Shown here piece by piece: positions 58,758 to 64,000 of a stretch of DNA of 64,000 bases. The position numbers and the translations under genes were made by a program. Source of the stretch: Streptomyces cadmiisoli (lineage in GTDB: Bacteria > Actinomycetota > Actinomycetes > Streptomycetales > Streptomycetaceae); NCBI RefSeq assembly GCF_003261055.1, contig NZ_CP030073.1:6200001-6264000 (forward strand). The letters run 5' to 3'. How positions within the stretch are numbered: the stretch's first letter is position 1; each line of letters begins with the position of its first letter. A model generated the notes under the pieces. That model did not search any database. It was given only the letters and a program-made list of their open reading frames with translations, and had not been told where the DNA came from.

Positions 58758-60017
58758 ATGGCCGGCCACATCCAAGACCGTTGGTACAAGACCGAGACGG
58801 CACCCAACGGAAGGACGACCAGGCAGAAGACCGAGCGATACGGGACGGGCTTGCGCTACCGGGCGCGCTACGTTGCGCCGGACGGGAGCGAACGCAGCAA
58901 GTCTTTCCCGGACAAGCAGAAGCGACTCGCGGAGGCGTGGCTGACGCAGATCGCGGCAGACATGACCCGTGGTCAGTACGTCGACCCGTCTTCCAGCAAA
59001 GTGACGTTCAAGGAGTTCGCTACTCAGTGGCTGGCATCCCAGACCACAGACCCTTCCACCATCGTGAACATGGAGCTGAGGTTCCGGCTGCACGCCTTTC
59101 CCTACATCGGTTCTCGCTCGATGAGCGCGTTTCAACCCGCTCATATCCGCACGTGGGCGCGGGCCCTTGCCGACTCCGGCATGGCAGCGTCGTACCAGCG
59201 GACGGTCTTCGCGAATGTCTCCGCGGTGTTCGGCGCCGCAGTGGACGACGGCATTCTGATTCGGAACCCATGCCGGGCAGGTTCCGTGCGGGCTCCCAAG
59301 CTGGATAGGCGGAAGCTCAAGCCGTGGACACGTGATCGGGTGGTCGCGGTCCGGGGCGGACTTCCGAGCCAGTACGCGACGATCGCCGATGTCGGGGCCG
59401 GATGCGGCTTGCGGCAAGGTGAGATCTTCGGGCTCGCTGTCGACGAAGTCGACTTCGTCGGGGGAGCCGTCCACGTTGTGCGACAGGTCAAGCTGATCGG
59501 CCCGCAGATGGTGTTCGCCCCGCCCAAGGGCGGCAAATTGCGTGACGTCCCCCTGCCCGATGTGGTGTCGGACGCACTGGCCACCCACATCACCCGTCGG
59601 CCCCCCATCAACGTCACGTTGCCGTGGAAAACCCCGGATGGACCGCCGGTCACGGCCAAGCTGCTGTTCTACTCGCGGGAGCGGAAGGCGCTGAACCGGA
59701 ACTACTTCAACATGTATCTGTGGAAGCCCGCTCTCATCGCGGCCGGCGTCATCCCGGAACGGGGACCGGGGGAGCGGTTCGAGCCCTCGCGTGAGCACGG
59801 CATGCACGCCCTGCGGCACTACTACGCGTCGGTGCTGCTGGACTCGGGAGAGAACATCAAAGCCCTGGCCGAGTACCTCGGCCACTCAGACCCGGGATTC
59901 ACGCTCCGGACGTACACGCACCTCATGCCAAACAGTCAGGACCGTGCCCGTAGGGCCATCGACGCCGCGTTCGGCGTAGTAAATACGGACGCCGGCCCCG
60001 GCGAGCCGACGCGCTGA
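58758..60017 (+). CDS. int: Site-specific tyrosine integrase
   Basis: A 419-residue recombinase. An N-terminal arm-binding domain (RYRARYVAPDGSERSKSFPD) and a SAM-like core-binding domain (about residues 82-165) precede the catalytic domain. All catalytic residues are present: R219 (GCGLRQGE), K260, H350 and R353 (HALRHYYAS), H376 (LGHSDPGF) and Y386 (RTYTH). It lies 152 bp from attR and points toward glnA, convergent with it. The target is inferred to be the last codons of glnA. Confidence 0.93.
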   Translation: MAGHIQDRWYKTETAPNGRTTRQKTERYGTGLRYRARYVAPDGSERSKSFPDKQKRLAEAWLTQIAADMTRGQYVDPSSSKVTFKEFATQWLASQTTDPSTIVNMELRFRLHAFPYIGSRSMSAFQPAHIRTWARALADSGMAASYQRTVFANVSAVFGAAVDDGILIRNPCRAGSVRAPKLDRRKLKPWTRDRVVAVRGGLPSQYATIADVGAGCGLRQGEIFGLAVDEVDFVGGAVHVVRQVKLIGPQMVFAPPKGGKLRDVPLPDVVSDALATHITRRPPINVTLPWKTPDGPPVTAKLLFYSRERKALNRNYFNMYLWKPALIAAGVIPERGPGERFEPSREHGMHALRHYYASVLLDSGENIKALAEYLGHSDPGFTLRTYTHLMPNSQDRARRAIDAAFGVVNTDAGPGEPTR

Positions 60018-60074
60018 CCTGAGCGACAGCGGGGCCGCAGCTCTCGATCGCCGTTCGCCGTGGGGGCCCGAAAT

Positions 60075-60121
60075 GGCCGTCGGCCGTGCCCTTCCAGCGA
60101 GGAAGAACACGGCCGACGGCC
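60075..60121. terminator. Bidirectional terminator between int and glnA, carried by the element
   Basis: GGCCGTCGGCCGTG and its exact complement flank a 19-base loop. It now ends glnA transcription in place of the hairpins left behind beyond attL. Confidence 0.78.
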
Positions 60122-60168
60122 CACACACGGCCCAGGGGAGCGGAAACCCGCTCTGACCTGGGGCGATA

Positions 60169-60181
60169 TCACACGTCGAAG
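60169..60181. other. attR of the integrated element, within the glnA 3' end
   Basis: Exact second copy of the attL 13-mer. It covers the GlnA stop and the codons for Phe-Asp-Val, so insertion leaves the GlnA protein unchanged. Confidence 0.7.
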
Positions 60182-61578
60182 TACAGCTCGAACTCGTGCG
60201 GGTGCGGACGCAGCTGGAGCGGCGCGATCTCGTTCGCACGCTTGTAGTCGATCCACGTCTCGATCAGGTCGGACGTGAAGACGTCGCCCTGGAGCAGGAA
60301 CTCGTGGTCGCGCTCCAGCGAGTCGAGGACGGCCGGGAGCGAGGTCGGGACCTGCGGGACACCCGCGTGCTCCTCGGGAGCCAGCTCGTAGAGGTCCTTG
60401 TCGATCGGCTCGGCCGGCTCGATCTTGTTCTTGATGCCGTCCAGGCCCGCGAGGAGCAGCGCGGAGAACGCCAGGTACGGGTTGCCGGAGGAGTCGGGCG
60501 CGCGGAACTCGACGCGCTTGGCCTTCGGGTTCGAGCCGGTGATCGGGATACGCATGGCCGCGGAGCGGTTGCGCTGCGAGTAGACCAGGTTCACCGGGGC
60601 CTCGAAGCCGGGCACCAGGCGGTGGTACGAGTTCACCGTCGGGTTGGTGAAGGCCAGCAGCGACGGAGCGTGACGCAGGATGCCGCCGATGTAGTAGCGG
60701 GCGGTGTCCGACAGGCCGGCGTAGCCCTGCTCGTCGTAGAACAGCGGGTCGCCGTTGCTCCACAGGGACTGGTGGACGTGCATGCCCGAACCGTTGTCAC
60801 CGAAGATCGGCTTCGGCATGAAGGTCGCGGTCTTGCCGTTGCGCCAGGCGACGTTCTTCACGATGTACTTGAAGAGCTGGAGGTCGTCGGCCGCGGCGAG
60901 CAGCGTGTTGAACTTGTAGTTGATCTCGGCCTGGCCGGCGGTGCCCACCTCGTGGTGCTGGCGCTCGACCTGGAGGCCGGACTTGGCCAGCTCCAGGGAG
61001 ATCTCGGCACGCAGGTCGGCGAAGTGGTCGACCGGCGGGGTGGGGAAGTAGCCGCCCTTGTAGCGGACCTTGTAGCCGCGGTTGTCCTCCAGCGCGCCGG
61101 TGTTCCAGGCGCCCGCCTCGGAGTCGATGTGGTAGAACGACTCGTTCTCCGAGGTCTTGAAGCGCACGCTGTCGAAGACGTAGAACTCGGCCTCGGGGCC
61201 GAAGTACGCGGTGTCGGCGATACCGGTGGACGCGAGGTAGGCCTCGGCCTTCTTCGCCACGTTCCGCGGGTCGCGGGAGTACTGCTCGCCCGTGATCGGG
61301 TCGTGGATGAAGAAGTTGATGTTGACCGTTTTGTCGCGGCGGAACGGGTCGACGCGCGCGGTGGACAGGTCGGCGCGCAGCGCCATGTCGGACTCGTGGA
61401 TGGCCTGGAAGCCGCGGATCGAGGAGCCGTCGAACGCGAGCTCGTCGGCCGGGTCGAAGGCCTCGGCGGGGATCGTGAAGTGCTGCATCACGCCCGGCAG
61501 GTCGCAGAAACGGACGTCGACGAACTTGACGTCCTCGTCCGCGATGAACTTCTTGGCCTCGTCGGCGTTCTGGAACAT
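60169..61578 (-). CDS. glnA: Glutamine synthetase type I
   Basis: A 469-residue dodecameric enzyme and main route of ammonia assimilation. Family motifs are present: [41 protein letters not shown] and NRSAAMRIP. The adenylylation tyrosine lies in [11 protein letters not shown] and is the target of GlnE. The C-terminus ELYFDV is intact although an AICE has integrated across its last codons. The ATG at 61578 follows AGGAGGAGC. A GlnR box lies about 100 bp upstream. Transcription now runs toward the element's integrase. Confidence 0.96.
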   Translation of the reverse strand: MFQNADEAKKFIADEDVKFVDVRFCDLPGVMQHFTIPAEAFDPADELAFDGSSIRGFQAIHESDMALRADLSTARVDPFRRDKTVNINFFIHDPITGEQYSRDPRNVAKKAEAYLASTGIADTAYFGPEAEFYVFDSVRFKTSENESFYHIDSEAGAWNTGALEDNRGYKVRYKGGYFPTPPVDHFADLRAEISLELAKSGLQVERQHHEVGTAGQAEINYKFNTLLAAADDLQLFKYIVKNVAWRNGKTATFMPKPIFGDNGSGMHVHQSLWSNGDPLFYDEQGYAGLSDTARYYIGGILRHAPSLLAFTNPTVNSYHRLVPGFEAPVNLVYSQRNRSAAMRIPITGSNPKAKRVEFRAPDSSGNPYLAFSALLLAGLDGIKNKIEPAEPIDKDLYELAPEEHAGVPQVPTSLPAVLDSLERDHEFLLQGDVFTSDLIETWIDYKRANEIAPLQLRPHPHEFELYFDV

Positions 61579-61675
61579 CCAGCTCCTCCTACTCCCGACC
61601 GTCCCGCCGGGGTGGTAGTTCCTTCGTGCGGCCAGTGCGGTGACACACGCTGGGACTCGACCCTAGGGACGCGTC

Positions 61676-61714
61676 ATTTCTCGGGCGTGACCCATTTGTT
61701 TCGCAGAAGTTAAC
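61676..61714 (-). promoter_or_regulatory. GlnR box of glnA
   Basis: The coding strand reads GTTAAC-n6-GAAAC-n6-GTCAC-n6-GAAAT, a near-consensus four-part GlnR site with 11-base spacing, about 100-135 bp before the glnA start. GlnR activates glnA under nitrogen limitation. Confidence 0.85.
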
Positions 61715-61787
61715 CGGCTCCGTTCCACGGTAACGCGGAACGACCCCGCCGTACCCGGGTCAAATACGGGCGCAGTACCGTGGTCGG

Positions 61788-62255
61788 GTGGACAAGAGGC
61801 AAGCAATCGGATCATGGCTCTCCGGCCCGCGCGCGGCCATGGAGGACGCCGGTGCCGACTTCGGCTACCGGGGTGAGCAGCTCGGCCTGCCCGAAGAGGG
61901 GCCCGGCTCCATCGCCCGGCCCGGCCGTCGGCTGGCGGCGCTGGCCGTCGACTGGGGTCTGTGCCTCTTGATCGCATACAGCTTGATCACGGACGGCTAC
62001 GGGCAGGCCACCGGCAACTGGGCGCTGCTCATCTTCTTCGTGCTGGGTGTCCTGACCGTCGGGACGATCGGCTTCACGCCGGGCAAGCGGATCTTCGGCC
62101 TGCGGGTGGTCGTCCTCGCCACCGGCACCGTCCACCCCGGCCGCGCCCTGGCGCGCACGGTCCTGCTGTGCCTGGCCGTCCCGGCGCTGGTCTGGGACCG
62201 CGACGGCCGCGGGCTGCACGACCGGCTGGCCGGCACCGTCGAGGTGCGGATCTAG
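61788..62255 (+). CDS. RDD family membrane protein
   Basis: A 155-residue membrane protein with the RDD fold: RPGRRLAALAVDWGLCLLIA, a second helix (WALLIFFVLGVLTVGTIGF), then TPGKRIFGLRVV and a last helix before DRDGRGLHDRLAGT. Function is unknown; some RDD proteins are Na+/H+ antiporters. The GTG start at 61788 is divergent from glnA. Confidence 0.87.
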   Translation: MDKRQAIGSWLSGPRAAMEDAGADFGYRGEQLGLPEEGPGSIARPGRRLAALAVDWGLCLLIAYSLITDGYGQATGNWALLIFFVLGVLTVGTIGFTPGKRIFGLRVVVLATGTVHPGRALARTVLLCLAVPALVWDRDGRGLHDRLAGTVEVRI

Positions 62256-62281
62256 TGCCTGCCACGGCACTAGCGAGGTCC

Positions 62282-62347
62282 GGCGCAGGACCGGAGCAGG
62301 GAAGGCGCAGGACCGGAGCAGGAAAGGCGCAGGACCGGAGCAGGAAA
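62282..62347. repeat. Three tandem 22-bp repeats
   Basis: Unit GGCGCAGGACCGGAGCAGG plus AAA or GAA is repeated three times head to tail with one base change. It lies between the RDD stop and the shared terminator and looks like a simple tandem duplication. Confidence 0.85.
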
Positions 62348-62368
62348 GAGCGGCAGGCGCGACAGCAT

Positions 62369-62402
62369 GAAGGGGCGCCCGGAGTGATCCGGGCGCCCCT
62401 TC
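62369..62402. terminator. Bidirectional terminator between RDD and DUF4191 genes
   Basis: GAAGGGGCGCCCGGA, four bases, and its exact complement. It lies between convergent genes. Confidence 0.85.
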
Positions 62403-62417
62403 TCGTCCAGCGGGTGG

Positions 62418-63119
62418 TCAGCGGGCCTTCGGCCCGCCCTTCGGCATCCGCATGCCCTTGGGCATCGGGCCCTTCGGCAGCGGCATGTTGCTCATCAGGT
62501 CGCCCATCGCGCGCAGCCGGTCGTTGGTGGCGGTGACCTGCGGGCCGGTGAGCACGCGCGGCAGCTTCGTCATCGTCGTGCGCAGCTTCTTCAGCTCGAC
62601 GGTGCCCTCGCCGTTGCCCACGATCAGGTCGTGCACCGGCACGTCCGCGACGATCCGGTTCATCTTCTTCTTCTCGGCGGCCAGCAGAGTCTTCACCCGG
62701 TTCGGGTTGCCCTCGGCGACCAGCACGATGCCGGCCTTGCCGACGGCCCGGTGCACCACGTCCTGGCTGCGGTTCATCGCCACCGCGGGGGTCGTCGTCC
62801 AGCCCCGGCCGATGTTGTCGAGCACGGCCGCGGCTGCGCCGGGCTGGCCCTCCATCTGACCGAAGGCGGCCCGCTCGGCCCGGCGTCCGAAGACGATCGC
62901 CGTCGCGAGGAAGGCGAGCAGGAGACCCAGGATTCCGAGATAGATGGGGTGACCGATCAAGAAACCGATCGCGAGGAAGACACCGAAGGTGACGATTCCG
63001 ACTGCCGCGAGTACAAGACCGATCTTCTTGTCGGCCCTGCGGGTCATCTTGTAGGTCAGGGCGATCTGCTTCAGTCGCCCGGGGTTCGCAGCGTCCGCTG
63101 CGGTTTCCTTCCTCGCCAT
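62418..63119 (-). CDS. DUF4191 family membrane protein
   Basis: A 233-residue protein conserved in actinobacteria next to lipA. It has a basic N-terminus (LKQIALTYKMTRRADKKIGL), two membrane helices (about residues 35-53 and 57-78), a soluble alpha/beta domain (GKAGIVLVAEGNPNRVKTLL) and a Met/Pro/Lys-rich tail. Its function is not established; the neighbourhood with lipoate genes is conserved. Confidence 0.88.
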   Translation of the reverse strand: MARKETAADAANPGRLKQIALTYKMTRRADKKIGLVLAAVGIVTFGVFLAIGFLIGHPIYLGILGLLLAFLATAIVFGRRAERAAFGQMEGQPGAAAAVLDNIGRGWTTTPAVAMNRSQDVVHRAVGKAGIVLVAEGNPNRVKTLLAAEKKKMNRIVADVPVHDLIVGNGEGTVELKKLRTTMTKLPRVLTGPQVTATNDRLRAMGDLMSNMPLPKGPMPKGMRMPKGGPKAR

Positions 63120-63168
63120 GCCACGAAGTCTACGTGCCTCCCGACGCGCCTTCGACGGCAGGACTGTT

Positions 63169-63369
63169 TCAGGAACGACCGGCCCGGACCTGGTCCAGAA
63201 CGCGCTGGGCCTCGACGCGGTCCTTGGCCCGGCGGCGGTCCTCCAGCACGGAGGTCCAGGCGTTGCGGCGGGCGGTGCGCTGGCCGCTGCTCATGAGCAG
63301 CGACTCGACGGCGCGCAGGGCGGTGGTGAAGGACGGAATGGCGGTGGCGCGAACTGGCGCGGCCTGCAT
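63169..63369 (-). CDS. Small conserved hypothetical protein
   Basis: A 66-residue basic helical protein (IPSFTTALRAVESLLMSSGQ, DRRRAKDRVEAQRVLDQVRA). AGGAGGG about ten bases before ATG 63369 supports this start over an upstream one at 63432. No function is recognised. It lies between lipA and the DUF4191 gene on the same strand. Confidence 0.72.
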   Translation of the reverse strand: MQAAPVRATAIPSFTTALRAVESLLMSSGQRTARRNAWTSVLEDRRRAKDRVEAQRVLDQVRAGRS

Positions 63370-63642
63370 GGTGGAGGTCCCTCCTCGGTACGGTTGCGCT
63401 GCCGGATGTACGTGGCGTGAGTCCAGGGTCACTGATTGGTGTTACCAGGGCGTGACTGACCGGTCAAACACCGATGAAGCCTTGACGGGCGGGCCCGGAA
63501 CCTTGACGCGGCCCTGACGAGTGCCCTCATCTGCGAGGACGGTCAGGACCGCGTCATATCGGCCGCTACTCGCGAGTAGCAACTTGTGCTTGAATTCACA
63601 CGCTTGTCGCAACGCCCTGGGCCCCGGCGGCCCGGCGCGGGC
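63370..63642. other. Intergenic gap between lipA and the small protein gene
   Basis: About 270 bases with promoter-sized space. No gene, palindrome or repeat stood out. Confidence 0.35.
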
Positions 63643-64000
63643 TCAGACCGCCTGGGCGGCGATGAACGCGCCGCGCTTCTCGACCGCCATCTGGTAGAGG
63701 CGGCCGGCACGGTACGAGGAGCGGACCAGCGGGCCGGACATGACACCGGAGAAGCCGATCTGCTCGGCCTCGTCCTTCAGCTCCACGAACTCGTGCGGCT
63801 TGACCCAGCGCTCGACCGGGTGGTGGCGCACGGACGGGCGCAGGTACTGGGTGATGGTGACCAGCTCGCACCCGGCCTCGTGCAGCTGCCGCAGCGCCTC
63901 GCTGACCTCCTCGCGGGTCTCGCCCATGCCGAGGATCAGGTTGGACTTGGTGACCAGGCCGTAGTCGCGGGCCGCCGTGATCACCTTCAGCGAGCGGTCG
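63643..64000 (-). CDS. lipA: Lipoyl synthase, C-terminal part (5' end outside window)
   Basis: The last ~118 residues of a radical-SAM enzyme that inserts two sulfurs into octanoyl groups of lipoate-dependent enzymes. [38 protein letters not shown] and [20 protein letters not shown] are diagnostic of the C-terminal part of the barrel. The family's closing Arg-Ser-Ser-Tyr motif ([11 protein letters not shown]) is present. The frame runs off the window edge, so the Fe-S cluster Cys motifs are not visible. Confidence 0.93.
   Translation of the reverse strand, partial: DRSLKVITAARDYGLVTKSNLILGMGETREEVSEALRQLHEAGCELVTITQYLRPSVRHHPVERWVKPHEFVELKDEAEQIGFSGVMSGPLVRSSYRAGRLYQMAVEKRGAFIAAQAV

Larger units (their letters stand above)
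44380..60181. mobile_element. Actinomycete integrative and conjugative element (AICE), Prim-Pol type, in glnA 3' end
   Basis: A 15.8-kb element bounded by 13-bp direct repeats. It carries all AICE modules in the usual order: GntR regulator, Spd-type membrane proteins, FtsK-like Tra, Prim-Pol replication pair, excisionase and tyrosine integrase next to attR. There are no phage structural genes and no relaxase, as expected for double-stranded-DNA transfer by a TraB-type translocase. Cargo (cold-shock-domain protein, TIR protein, DUF4145 protein) occupies 44.7-47.2 kb. Integration into a protein gene rather than a tRNA gene is unusual for AICEs. Confidence 0.87.

Noticed and set aside
44380..60181. 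Prophage
   Set aside because: No capsid, tail, portal, terminase or lysis genes; the Tra translocase, Spd-like proteins and GntR regulator identify an AICE.

Overview
The window is high-GC actinobacterial chromosome, almost certainly Streptomyces. Gene order (lipA, DUF4191, RDD, glnA, htpX/pspAB, glnII, malEFG-aglA-malR, glnE, glnA2, nadE) matches, from memory and in reverse orientation, the SCO2194-SCO2243 part of the S. coelicolor core. GTG starts, purine-rich ribosome binding sites and strong GC hairpins between convergent genes fit this. No database search was possible; all family names come from reading motifs.

Chromosome, left part (1-44.38 kb): a 5'-truncated TetR gene; an endonuclease/exonuclease/phosphatase-fold protein; an MFS exporter; glutamine-dependent NAD synthetase; a DUF3105-DUF305 pair; glnA2; a VOC protein; a decayed PPOX-like gene; glnE; a PAP2-like membrane protein. 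Then comes the maltose/maltodextrin island: malR divergent from malEFG-aglA, a secreted alpha-amylase and a secreted amylase-pullulanase fusion, with CTTGCAG-type MalR motifs upstream of malE and similar ones upstream of the fusion. Next are an isomerase, another TetR, a sigma-like membrane fusion protein, a lipoprotein, a DUF1996 protein, a NarL-type two-component system, an epimerase and a receiver-less OmpR-type DNA-binding protein. They are followed by glnII with a GlnR box, secreted proteins, an ArsC-like reductase, an AlkZ-like winged-helix protein, and the htpX-pspAB operon.

Integrated element (44.38-60.18 kb): a 15.8-kb actinomycete integrative and conjugative element (AICE) inserted at the 3' end of glnA. 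A 13-bp direct repeat that encodes the last residues and stop of GlnA flanks it. The backbone runs GntR (KorSA-like) regulator with three operator-like palindromes, DUF6284, Spd-like membrane proteins, an intact GGDEF diguanylate cyclase, zinc-binding small proteins, an FtsK-like Tra translocase, a Prim-Pol primase plus ATPase, a repeat array that may be the origin, excisionase, and tyrosine integrase next to attR. Cargo at the left end is a cold-shock-domain protein, a TIR-domain protein and a convergent zinc-ribbon/DUF4145 protein with more AT-rich codons. This pair is the best candidate for an undescribed (defence-like) system.

Right flank (60.17-64 kb): glnA with its GlnR box, an RDD membrane protein, a 3 x 22-bp tandem repeat, DUF4191, a small protein and the 3' part of lipA. 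Five nitrogen genes (glnA2, glnE, glnII, glnA and the glutamine user nadE) lie in this one stretch, and the element sits between glnII and glnA, separating glnA from what look like its original terminators.
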